64,000 nt of DNA. Source: Girardinichthys multiradiatus (lineage: Eukaryota > Chordata > Actinopteri > Cyprinodontiformes > Goodeidae). This document shows, piece after piece, positions 47,936 to 58,852 of the stretch (the first letter of the stretch is position 1; every line of letters starts with the position of its first letter). Location: NCBI RefSeq assembly GCF_021462225.1, contig NC_061804.1, positions 3,573,001-3,637,000 of the forward strand, given 5' to 3'. The notes below the pieces were generated by a model. The model was not told where the DNA came from, ran no database searches, and saw only the letters and a list, made by a program, of their open reading frames with translations. Made by a program: the position numbers and the translations under genes.

Positions 47936-48835
47936 CAAAAACAAAATTTGTTTTTCTTTAAACTATTTTTTTGATCTCTAACATCCACATGAATGCATTC
48001 ATAGCTGAAGGTTTCCATGTTTCCATGTTCCATTTCTGTGCTTCTTTAAATAATTTTGATTATTTTGCCTTGTTGATTCCATCCATGGGGCTTCATGAGG
48101 GTGGAGTCGGTCGCCTGATTCCAGTTGCAAATTTAATAAAATGGATATGCTCATCACTAAGGTTCTTGTTCTGGGCCTTTAATTCTATCTGAAAATCTGA
48201 TTTGGACCTTTAAGCATGATGTTCCCTGCTCTTCCAAAGATTTCTCAAACAAGCACAGTTTAACTGCCACTTTAGTGTAGTTGGATTCTCGTTCCATTCT
48301 TACAAATGTTTTCCTACCACATTTTTATAACATCTTTATCGTCTTTGACAAGATATAGGAAATGTGTTTTGGGAAAAGTACGTATTATTTTGAATGGGTT
48401 TTTCAAACTACCTGACTGCCATCATAGAACCTGTTGCATTTCTTGCACACCCACCTGCAGCTAGTAATCTCCCTCCACAGTACACACACTATGTCATTAC
48501 ATTTGTTTTATTGACCCTTTAGTTCTCTCTGTCTTCACAGATTTGGTTTTGTTATTATTCCTTTTTAATGGTTAAGATTTGTTTGTTTGTTCCAAAACAA
48601 TATGTTGCCTTGCTATCTCCTGCCATTTGGTAATCCTCTGACAACAAATGACAGTGCTTAATTTTTCACATACATAGTTTTAAATGTATTGTGGCTCAGT
48701 GACATTTATAATTAAGAACTGGTTGGGCGCTGTGGCTGTAAGGATCATCAAATCTCAGTGAGAGCATAAAAAGACACCTTTAAAAGAGCAAACCCTTGGC
48801 CTAAAAAGTCCATGCACAAACCAACAGTGGAGATC

Positions 48836-49359
48836 TGTTATGATTTGGGGTTGTTTGGTTTTTGGTTGTGGGTTTTTCCTGATGTTTCTCACAGTTAAGG
48901 TTTTGAATCATGTTTCTGTTTATTATTTTCCTGGTCATGCTTTAGTTTTTGTCTTCTAGTTCATGTTTTGTCAAGTTAGGTTTTTGGATCTGGTTATACT
49001 TTAGTTTCATGTTTTTCTAGTTATGTTTCTATTAGTCAGTATCCTTGAATTTCTGTTTTGCTCCAGTCACGTTGTATTCTGTCCTGTTTGTCAATTAACT
49101 TTATTCGGTTCACCTGCACTAAGCAAATCAGTTTCCTTGTTTCACCTGGTTCTTGCTCCATATATACACTCTGTTCTGTTCATTCCTCGCGGAAACATTT
49201 CGGATCATGTCACTTTGTTTTCTGCCAGTTCTTGTTGTTTATGCAAAGCCTTTCCATGCCTATATTTGCCACCACCTTCTGAAGTAAGTTTCATTTATTA
49301 AATCAGTTCATTTACCGTTATGTACCGTTATGCTGCCTGCTCGTCTGCATTCCGTGACA
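48836..49359 (+). mobile_element. solo LTR, same family as 36466-36932
   Basis: Begins TGTTATGATTTGGGGTTG and ends TTCCGTGACA. Flanks AGATC (48831-48835) and AGATG (49360-49364) are a 5-bp target duplication with one mismatch. It contains CTCCATATATACAC (promoter-like) and GTCTGCATTC near the end, both also in the minus-strand copy. No internal region. Confidence 0.82.
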
Positions 49360-49364
49360 AGATG

Positions 49365-52300
49365 AGACAGGTTCAGGCAACTTGTCAATCTGCTAATATT
49401 ACATCTAAATTTTTTTCTTTCAAAGACTAGGTATTTAGTTTAACTTTGGTCTTACCACCGTTCCAAAGATGTTCTCACTTTTCAAAAACTAAAAGATGCT
49501 GATTTTTAATATAACTCAGCATGCAGGACACATCATTAAAACAGATAATAACACTATGCTTGACACTTTCAAAATAAAATCTCAAGTGTTTATAGTCTCA
49601 CTGAAGAAAAAAAAATAAAGTCCATAAAAATATATAAAAAATTACTTTATTTCAAAATGAGAAAAAACATGCAATTAGCAAAGCTAAAATCCTGCATTGA
49701 CATATTGTTTATAAAGACAAATTTTAAACAATCAAAATAAAAAAATTCTAATTAAATAATTTCATTGGAAATTATGTATACATAAATTTTTGGGTCAGCT
49801 TAATGTCACTTGAAAATTAAAATATTGTATTTTAGTACAATGGAATTGTTTTTTCCAAATTAGGCCTTAAAGTTTTTATCTTTTTAGTCTGCTATTACCA
49901 TTTCTACAGATGTATTGCCTTCAAATCCTTTATTAAAACATGTTTCAAGTCATAGGATTCAGAGTGTTGCAAAAGAAATTCATGTTGTTTAAATCTTTGC
50001 ACATTTTGCCAGTTTACATTGACAAATTCCAATGAAAACTGACATGGTGAAGGGACTGTCAAGGAATATATGAGATAGATGAACACAAACTAGTGCAAAA
50101 CTGTTGAAATTCAAATAATGCAGTTTGTTCCTTCAAGTTGGGGATTGTGTGTTTAGTATAATGTGCAGTGTCACTTTTTGCCACTTTGCGTTTTTCATGA
50201 ACTCCAGAAAGTTTAATTTTGTTGTCATATGACCAGAACACATTTTTTTTTACATGTCTGCTATGTTCATGGCAAGTACCACATTTATTGATTTCTTCCA
50301 GCCAGTCTTCCATTTAGGATAGATTTGTGTGTGGCACAACTAACACAGGTACTGTTGATAGAGCCTCCCCCTGAGCTCTGGCTTTCTAAGGCTCCTCCAG
50401 AGTCAACATAGGGTTGAACTGTTTCCATATCACATAAAATTCACAATAAGAATCACAATAAAATTTGTGTTTGCAATGTGACAGAATCTGAAGAGTGTCA
50501 TGCTCAAGTATGTGAACATTTCCTGTTCCTTTCTAACTGTATATATTTTTTTAACTTTATAATAAAGAAATAAATAATTATTCTGTCATATTCTTTGAAA
50601 TGTTACATTAAAAGAGTAGTATGTAACGAATGGACCAGAGTTCTAAAAGGCTGGAAGTGGGCCATCTGCTGTGACAGAAGGCTTCACTAATTCAGAACCA
50701 AAATGCGGAGAAACCGAACGTTCCAGAGCCAAAAGTGCTGAAAGCTGTTTGGTATTCAGGCCCAGACTGCAGGAGGGAGTTTCACTCCAGAAAAAAAAAA
50801 ATCAACACGATGCCTCATCAGCATCCAACCTGGGAGCAAACTGCAGCGGGAGCCCAGGCTGGTTGGCTGATGAGTCACAGTAATGATCCACTCTGCAGAC
50901 CACAGCTGCAGGAGTCACAGCGATGAATCTGACTAAAACAGAAACTAAATCTGAGGAAATACCCCCAAAACTGGATTTAACAGATATGTGGGCGTGAATG
51001 TTTTTTTTTTAATGGTAAGAAAATACCAAAAACAAAAATATTATTTTAATTTTCCGTGGCAACATGCGGCACATTTTAAAACACTTTTTATGTTATCAGG
51101 CTTCTACTGAAGTTAGAAAATATAATAAATTATTAGCTTTACTTAATTTATTCTGTGATGATTATAATGAATTGCTAAATTAATTTTATTTTTATTTCAA
51201 ATTAACCTGTATCTTTGATGGAATCAAAACATTATCAGCTGAATAATAACTCTACACATTGATCTTTATTGATTAAAACATATTAAATCTGCGACGGAGA
51301 TCATCTCAGGCCTACCATCTCCATGTCCTACCATCAGCCATCAGCCAGAAAAAATGGGTGGTTACTATGGAGACTTAATGTGGACTGGTAGACAGACATT
51401 ACTGCTAACCAAGGAGTGACACTGACTTTTTAAGAAACTTCTCCTGCTGCTCAGGTGTCAAGAAATGTCACAGATGCTATTTGAGCTCCAAGAAAGACCC
51501 AACTTCATCGAAATCGTCTTTGCAAAAGAAGCACTATTTAGTTTTGTTTTATATTTTTGATATACATGAGGGTATATTAGTTTTTTGTTGCTGTCTGGTA
51601 ACAGTTTGTTGTTATTTGGTTTTTGTTTTTTACTTTACAGGTCAGATAACTGAATATTATGATCTAAAGATCACTATGAAAGTACATTTAGGTTTTTCTA
51701 TCTGATAAGGGTGTGCTGCAACTGAAAGAAGTCAAATCTGCAATTTATGATATGGCAAAGATGCATCATGCAAGAAAATTGCACTGTATAACTGTGCCCT
51801 ACGCAAACTCACAATGTGACTCATGGACTCCATCAAGTTTGGGTTACGCTGACTAATGTATTTCTAAGGTATTTCTGTGTCTGCAGAAATTCACTCACTG
51901 TTCTTACTTACAGTCAAATTGTCGGGTGAGATCCTACCCCACCACACACATTGCAGTTTCAAAAATAACAGAGGGCTTGAATATGGTACACTCTGCAAAT
52001 GTGGAATCAAAAATTATTAATAGTAACTCGTCTCACAAAGGTATTACTTATTGGAAGGATTTGTTGTAAATTACAAGGTTGGCGGAAATGAGAACTTGAT
52101 CACCAGTCTCACCTGATTAGATGAAGGTTAAATAATTAAATTTGTTGTTGCAGCGGAATCATTTGACAGAGATACCACTCCAACACTTAATGGAGATGAA
52201 GTGCTATTTGTCAAGGCTCAGATGGTCTGATTGCTGTTCTAGGGAGAAGAGGAAAAACAGTGGACACTAGTGGAAGCAGTCATGGTCGGGCAACAAAAAG

Positions 52301-53373
52301 AGAATAATAATTAGACGCTAGTCACGGCAGCTATAACACCACAAGCTATTTCAAGGAACGCCTCTATGAAGCACTGTTTTGACTGTCAGATGCTCCAGTA
52401 ACTACCTGATTCCTAGATTTTCCAGCTCAGCTCTTTCAAAACTTCAGAGTATTCAACCTTGTGCATGTGTTTTCACTTTAGATGAGCTGTGATGTGCATC
52501 TTTTCAATAAAAGTCATTCAAGATAGCTTAACGGGAAAATCAAACTATTCTATTTACATTGAAATTTTGTCCAGTTTAGTCAGATTTAATAAACTAGTCT
52601 ATTAAAAAATTGTTTTGAAATACAGTGTCATTAATAACACAAAATACTGCAAAGAAATTATAATAATTATGTCATTTACAGTCCTGTAAGATTAATGCCA
52701 GTTACTGTTTTCGCCTTACAACTAATATAAAATGAATAAATTTTTTTTTTTTTAATCTCTGGAATAATCAATCTCTTTTACTCATTTAAAATATTTTTCT
52801 GATATTACTAACATTAATTTAAGTAAGATTATTATGACTTCATGTTAATGGCTGATTCTTTTTGCAGGGCCCACTTCATCACTAATGATGGTTAATAGTG
52901 CAATATTATCTGTAACAGAATGCAACCGAATTAATTCTGATCGTAATGCACTTAATTACATAATATTGTATCAACAATCTGTGAAGCTGTAAATATTTCA
53001 TCATTAAAGAATCAAAATAATCCCCACTGGTCTGTCTGTGTCTATTCACAACTGTGACCCTGTCCATGGTGCTGAATCTCGGTAAATACCATCTAAAAAA
53101 ATATCCGTTCCTAAAAGGAAATGAGAACATTATAATTAGTGATGATTGAATAAAAACTTTGATCACGACCAATCGATGTAACGCTGTGCCATTACTTAAA
53201 CATACTTTTGAACTGAGAAGCATCTGAAGGGATGCTCTAAATTTTGGGTTGCTTTGCCTGTTCCGAGGAAAAGAGCATGACATTCTGGTAACCAGGTGAA
53301 TAATGAATAACGCACTGTTACTCACGAAAGCAGCACTGAGTGTTAGGATTGTGTGAATTAATACTAGGCTTTA
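49365..53373. other. intronic stretch, no gene
   Basis: AT-rich intron 1 sequence. I recognise no exon or element. Confidence 0.5.
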
Positions 53374-53554
53374 CAATATAATATAATATAATATAATATA
53401 ATATAATATAATATATAGCCCTGCGATGGACTGGCGACCTGTCCAGGGTGTACCAGCTTCCCCGTGACCCACTATGGAATAAGCGGTAGAAAATGAATGA
53501 ATGACTGAATAATATAATATAATATAATATAATATAATATAATATAATATAATG
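53374..53554. repeat. (ATAAT)n pentanucleotide array split by a SINE tail
   Basis: Left array 53374-53416 and right array about 53508-53553, both ATAAT repeats in the same phase. Between them lies 53417-53505, a SINE tail fragment. It is 170-350 bp downstream of the exon 1 donor in gene sense. Confidence 0.93.
53417..53505 (+). repeat. SINE tail fragment inside microsatellite
   Basis: GCGATGGACTGGCGACCTG, TCCAGGGTGTACC, CAGCTTCCCCGTGACCCAC and AATAAGCGGTAGAAAATGAA match the tail of the SINE at 33962-34291. About 35 bases of that tail (between GTGTACC and CAGCTTCC) are missing. The tRNA-like head is absent. Confidence 0.85.
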
Positions 53555-53721
53555 CCGTATATAAAAATGCCGTCACATACAAGCTGCATAAGTTTTAATG
53601 CATTCAATAGTTACTTTGTGTCAAACTACGTGAAGTATGGGTGAAACTTTTAATTTTTAATTCTTTTTGAAATGACGACTAGTGTAAAAGACCAGAGCAG
53701 GTGCATTTAGCTGCGACTCAC

Positions 53722-53809
53722 CTATGTTAATGTTATTTGGAAAACTTGTGCCGCTGCAAAACCCAGTCAGCAGCAGCAGCAGGGGTACCGGAAAACTCTG
53801 CAGGCGCAT
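53722..53809 (-). CDS. gria1: gria1 exon 1: signal peptide and start of GluA1
   Basis: Coding part of the first exon: ATG at 53807-53809, 29 codons plus one base, donor ATAG|GTGAGT. Residues 1-20 look like a signal peptide: short basic start (MRLQS), hydrophobic core FPVPLLLLLTGF, small residues CSG. Then comes SFPNNINIG, the hallmark N-terminus of mature AMPA receptor subunits (N-NI-IGGLF across the exon 1/2 junction). The start has a purine (A) at -3. The frame stays open for another 85 codons upstream, but that segment has no signal or receptor similarity, and the chosen methionine gives the expected receptor precursor. The subunit would be targeted to the secretory pathway and form glutamate-gated cation channels. 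Confidence 0.93.
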
Positions 53810-54110
53810 GTTTCCTCCAGCAGCAGTTGCAGCACCGATAAGAGACCCTGAGCAGCCGGCGTAATCCCATTCACACCGTAGCCGGCTGGGATTCACCGCA
53901 GCCCGGCCACTTGTGCGGTCCGCTCCGACCCTTTCTACTTCCCTGGCTGAGCGTTTCCTTTTTATCCATATAGTTGGAGCAGCGCTCTGCTGCCGCGTCA
54001 GCTCTGAGTCTCTCACTGTTTGTTCACTGTTTGTGTATCCTCGCCTCCTCTCTTTCTCTCCCATCTCTCCTCCCCTTCCTTCTCTCTCTCTCTGAGATCA
54101 TGAATGTTCT
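53810..54110 (-). promoter_or_regulatory. gria1: presumed gria1 5' UTR and core promoter region
   Basis: The sequence just upstream of the gria1 start is clearly more GC- and CpG-rich than its surroundings (53810-53960), with CGGCCACTTGTGCGGTCCGC on the plus strand. Beyond it lies a CT-rich tract on plus (GA-rich in gene sense) at about 54040-54093. There is no clear TATA box near a likely start, as is common in neuronal receptor promoters. The transcription start cannot be placed. Confidence 0.5.
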
Positions 54111-54608
54111 GCCTCCTTTGATCTACATATTTCACCTCAAGTCAAACACTCGCCTAAACAAACAATTAAAACCGCATTTTTCACAGAATCGGTGCAAACC
54201 TCCTGACATGTAGTCTTTGTTCTAAACACATTAATCCAAATTTTGTGGCAGAAATTGCTTATTAAACAGTGTTTGAAAGGCCATGAGGTGTCCAACTGAA
54301 TTAACTGCAATAATTGTTTTTAATCCTGCCACCAATATCAGATAAAGCCTTTCTTAACCTCCAATGATGAGGGCAGTGAAAAATCCTCCACCTCAAAATA
54401 TCTATCCATGGCGAAACTACCAGTGTCGCTCAACTAGCTGCCACAGTCCCTCGTCCTCCTGACCACACCCCACGCTTAGCCCCTCCGCTCATCCCCACAC
54501 TTGGCACCGCTGACTTTGGTGGCATTTTTCAAAATCTGTCTGGGGGCGGGTTATTCTTTTACATGGGGTTTAGTTCCACTTTAAAAGTGGCTTGGATGAA
54601 AGTCAGTT
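54111..54608. other. 5' flank of gria1, no gene
   Basis: AT-rich to about 54390, then a GC-richer segment (CCTCCTGACCACACCCCACG; GTGGCATTTTTCAAAATCTG; GGGGCGGG) that may be a short DNA-transposon repeat. No coding potential. Confidence 0.4.
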
Positions 54609-54923
<315 letters not shown>

Positions 54924-56548
54924 CAGTGCCTTGCGAAAGTATTCAGCCCCCTTGAACTTTTCAACCTCTTGCTACATTTCAGGCTTCAAACATAAAGATA
55001 TAAAATTCAAATTTTTTGTGAAGAATCAACAACAAGTGGGACACAATCATGAAGTGGAATGAAATTTATTGGATGTGTCAAACTTTTTTTAACAAATAAA
55101 AAACTGAAAAGTGGGGCGCGCAATATTATTCGGCCCCTTTACTTTCAGTGCAGCAAACTCACTCCAGAAGTTCAGTGAGGATCTCTGAATGATCCAATGT
55201 TGTCCCAAATGACTGATGATGATAAATAGAATCCACCTGTGTGTAATCAAGTCTCTGTATAAATGCACCTGCTCTGTGATAGTCTCAGGGTTCTGTTCAA
55301 AGCACAGAGAGCATCATGAAGACCAAGGAACACACCAGGCAGGTCAGAGATACTGTTGTGGAGAAGTTTAAAGCCGGATTTGGATACAAAAAGATTCCCC
55401 AAGCTTTAAACATCCCAAGGAGCACTGTGCAAGAAATCATACTGAAATGGAAGGAATATCAGACCACTGCAAATCTATCAAGACCCGGCCATCCCTCTAA
55501 ACTTTCATCTCGAACAAGGAGAAGACTGATCAGAGATGCAGCCAAGAGGCCCATGATCACTCTGGATGAACTGCAGAGATCTACAGCTGAGGTGGGAGAG
55601 TCTGTCCATAGGACAACAATCAGTCGTACACTGCACAAATCTGGCCTTTATGGAAGAGTGGCAAGAAGAAAGCCATTTCCCAAAGATATCCATAAAAAGT
55701 CTCATTTAAAGTTTGCCACAAGCCACCTGGGAGACACCAAACATGTGGAAGAAGGTGCTCTGGTCAGATGAAACCAAAATCAAACTGTTTGGCCACAATG
55801 CAAAATGATATGTTTGACGTAAAAGCAACACAGCTCATCACCCTGAACACACCGTCCCCACTGTCAAACATGGTGGTGGCAGCATCATGGTTTGGGCCTG
55901 CTTTTCGTCAGCAGGGACAGGGAAGATGGTCAAAATGGATGGGAAGATGGATGGGGCCAAATACAGAACCATTCTGAAAGAAAACCTGTTGGAGTCTGCA
56001 AGAGACCTGAGACTGGGACGGAGATTTATCTTCCAACAAGACAATGATCCAAAACATAAAGCCAAATCTACAATGGAATGGTTCACAAATAAACATATCC
56101 AGGTGTTGGAATGGCCAAGTCAAAGTCCAGACCTGAATCCAATCGAGAATCTGTGGAAAGAGCTGAAGACTGATGTTCATGAACGCTCTCCATCCAACCT
56201 CACTGAGCTCCAGCTGTTTTACAAGAAGAATGGGCAAGAATTTCAGTCTCTCGATGTGCAAAACTGATAGAGACAAACCCCAAGAGACTTGCAGCTGTAA
56301 TTGCAGCAAAGGGTGGCGCTACAAAGTATTAACGCAAAGGGGCCGAATAATATTGTACGCCCCACTTTTCGGTTTTTTATTTGTTAAAAAAGTTTGACAC
56401 ATCCAATAAATTTCATTCCACTTCATGATTGTGTCCCACTTGTTGATTCTTCACAAAAAATTTGAATTTAATATCTTTATGTTTGAAGCCTGAAATGTGG
56501 CAAGAGGTTGAAAAGTTCAAGGGGGCCGAATACTTTCGCAAGGCACTG
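54924..56548 (+). mobile_element. Tc1-like transposon, full length, inactive
   Basis: 1625-bp element from CAGTGCCTTGCGAAAG to CTTTCGCAAGGCACTG with TA on both sides. The terminal inverted repeats are about 215 bp and nearly identical by eye; the left arm has one extra CAA unit (CAACAACAAGTGG). The transposase pseudogene lies inside on the plus strand. Confidence 0.96.
55316..56270 (+). pseudogene. Tc1-like transposase pseudogene
   Basis: Starts MKTKEHTRQVRDTVVEKF with a helix-turn-helix (FGYKKIPQALNIPRSTVQEI) and a second one (GESVHRTTISRTLHKSGLYG). The frame is lost near 55736 at GACACCAAACATGTGG, probably a small deletion, so the first catalytic aspartate (TCAGATGAAACC at about 55764) is out of frame. 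The frame from 55887 carries FQQDNDPKHKAKSTMEWF with the second aspartate and SPDLNPIENLWKELK with the glutamate (DD34E spacing). Another frame change follows near 56217. It cannot make a working enzyme. Confidence 0.93.
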
Positions 56549-56607
56549 TATATATCTATATATATATATATATATATATATATAGATAGATAGATAGATA
56601 TAGATAT
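56549..56607. repeat. TA/GATA microsatellite between two Tc1 elements
   Basis: TATATCTATATATATATAT then TAGATAGATAGATAGATATA. It is the right-hand continuation of the array interrupted by the 54924-56548 element, with the GATA strand now on plus. Confidence 0.9.
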
Positions 56608-57601
56608 ACAGTACAGACCAAAAGTTTGGACACACCTTCTCATTCAAAGAGTTTTCTTTATTTTCATGACTATGAATATTTTAGCTTAACACTGAAGGCA
56701 TCAAAACTATGAATTAACACATGTGGAATTATATACTGAACAGAAAAGTGTGAAACAACTGAAAATATGTCTTATGTTCTAGGTTCTTCAAAGTAGCCAC
56801 CTTTTGCTTCGAAACTGGCTCACATGAGGACCGCCCCAGGAAAGGAAGACCAAGAGTCACCTCTGCTGCGGATGATAAGTTCATCCGAGTCACCAGCCTC
56901 AGAAATCGCAGGTTAACAGCAGCTCAGATTAGAGAACAGGTCAATGCCACACAGTTCTAGCAGCAGACACATCTCTAGAACAACCGTTAAGAGGAGACTG
57001 TGTGAATCAGGCCTTCATGGTAAAATAGCTGCTAGGAAACCACTGCTGAGGACAGCCAACAAGCAGAAGAGACTTGTTTGAGCTAAAGAACACAATGAAT
57101 GGACATTAGACCAGTGGAAATCTGTGCTTTGGTCTGATGAGTCCAAGTTTGAGATCTTTGGTTCCAGCCACCGTGTCTTTGTGCGGCGCTGAAGATGTGA
57201 ACGGATGGACTCTACATGCCTGGTTCCACCGTGAAGCATGGAGGAGGAGGTGTGATGGTGTGGGGGTGCTTTGCTGGTGACACTGTTGGGGATTTATTCA
57301 AAATTGAAGGCATACTGAACCAGCATGGCTACCACAGCATCTTGCAGCGGCATGCTATTCCATCCGGTTTACGTTTAGTTGGACCATCATTTATTTTTCA
57401 ACAGGACAATGACCCCAAACACACCTCCAGGCTGTGTGAGGACTATTTGACCAAGAAGGACAGTGATGGGGTGCTGCGCCAGATGATCTGGCCTCCACAG
57501 TCACCGGACCTGAACCCAATCAAGATGGTTTGGGGTGAGCTGGACTGCAGAGTGAAGGCAAAAGAGCCAACAAGTGCTGAGCATCTCTGTGAACTTCAAG
57601 A
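56608..57601 (+). mobile_element. second Tc1-like transposon, internally deleted and 3'-truncated
   Basis: The left end is CAGTACAGACCAAAAGTTTG followed by ACACACCTTCTCATTCAAAG, a known style of fish Tc1 end. At about 56808-56813 the leader (AGTAGCCACCTTTTGCTT) jumps directly into mid-transposase (CGAAACTGGCTCACATGAGG). At 57601 the coding DNA runs straight into TATC/TA microsatellite without a right terminal repeat. Confidence 0.9.
56812..57601 (+). pseudogene. Tc1-like transposase fragment
   Basis: Starts without the N-terminal helix-turn-helix. TGA stops occur at 57078 and 57190. The longest frame (57216 on) has HGGGGVMVWGCFAGDTVGDL, FIFQQDNDPKHTS with the second catalytic D, and SPDLNPIKMVWGEL, in which the third catalytic residue is lysine instead of glutamate. 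The SDES-type first D (TCTGATGAGTCC) lies at about 57134. Confidence 0.88.
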
Positions 57602-57645
57602 CTATATATCTATATATATCTATATATCTATATATATATACTCAA
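57602..57645. repeat. TATC/TA microsatellite at the right edge of the second Tc1
   Basis: ACTATATATCTATATATATC and similar to 57641. Third block of the same kind of repeat within 3 kb. Confidence 0.88.
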
Positions 57646-58852
57646 CAGAAATTAGGAAATGACTGAATATAGTTTATTAAGGTCTTTTCACAAAATAGCT
57701 TCCCTCCTCCACACTTTCCCAAGATGTACAGTGGGGCTGATTATCCACTTCTATTTGTCTCCCAGCGAGCCAATTTACGCAGAAAAACAAAGACAGAGAA
57801 GGTAATCAAGACCCTCTTTTATCTAAGCTCCTGTATAATTAATTTATCTGCTCCTGACGAGCAGGCTAGCAGCAGCATAGGTGGATCTGGTGGGAACGGG
57901 ACAAAGGATGCAAATGCTTCATTCTCACAGCACCATTTATCTATTACATTCCAGATGTTGGGGTTTGCTGGTTTTTTGTTTTTATTTACTTTAGGAGAAA
58001 ATATTAATAACTTAAATGTTATGAGTACAATGAATAAACACTCCTGGATCATGAAGTTTATTTTGAGATTTTCAACTAATTTAATAATTTTATATGTCCA
58101 TTGAAAAAGGAAAGCATGCTGATTTTTCAAGGCTGGGACAGACACAAAGGAAATAAGCTTTGTTATGTATACTGAATAACTATAATTAAAACAAATCTTG
58201 AATTGAATGACAGTAACGAACAAAAATGTGTTGGGAAGGAAAAAGAAATCAGACAAAAAAAATCTGAAATTGTGCAACTAGGTGTTATAGCTCTTCCTTT
58301 TAGTATTGAAGGATCCACAAATGGTAAAGTAATTTTAATCACCACACCCTGATGAACCTCTAATAATTAGTGAGAGAAAAAATAGTTTTGCTCAATGCAA
58401 AATATAAAAAAGGGCAGGGAATTTAACTATAACAGACTATAGAACTGTGAAGAAACTGGAAGTCTAGTGAAAATAAAGTAATTAGGTCAAGACAGGAAAC
58501 AAGTCCCTTTGTTACATTAGCTGACCATGAAAGGTTGAGAAGCGTTAAACCTTTTGAGGTTCAGCTCAGCTGATCAACTTTGTGATTACTAAAGTCAGGA
58601 ATGCACAGAGTGGATCATTAACATATTATTTAGGTGTAAGTGCTGGGAAAGGGCAATACTGTCCCCATCAGAGAACAATTCAGCTGTCAAGTTCAACGAG
58701 AGCTCATTTGCACATGTCATGTCATATCTTATTGTAAAGAGATAATAAAGATAAAAAAACAAAACAAAGCAAAATTAAAACTAAATATGGGGAGCCCTGA
58801 GCAGAAACTGAAATACATACAATACAATACATTTAAAAAGAAAAGAAATGTA
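57646..58852. other. flank between Tc1 elements, no gene
   Basis: AT-rich, apparently unique sequence. The 126-codon frame at 57724-58104 has no family match that I know and no codon-like order. Confidence 0.45.

Larger units (their letters stand above)
45225..53721 (-). other. gria1: gria1 intron 1 (about 8.5 kb)
   Basis: From the exon 1 donor G|GTGAGT (53716-53721) to the exon 2 acceptor. It contains repeat B (45441-45630), a Tc1 end fragment, a LINE fragment, a solo LTR and a pentanucleotide array near exon 1. About 49.4-53.37 kb is plain AT-rich sequence with no exon or transposon that I can recognise. Confidence 0.85.

Noticed and set aside
47510..47981. Plus-strand proline/arginine-rich frames near 47.7 kb
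   Set aside because: Antisense readings of the GC-rich LINE coding end; the minus frame carries the recognisable protein.
53810..54064. Upstream ATG as the true GluA1 start
   Set aside because: The extension lacks signal-peptide or receptor features and would place the hydrophobic signal in the middle of the protein; the inner ATG has a good context and gives a normal precursor.
57724..58104. 126-codon frame between Tc1 elements
   Set aside because: No recognisable domain, AT-driven composition, no supporting signals; a chance frame is the simpler reading.
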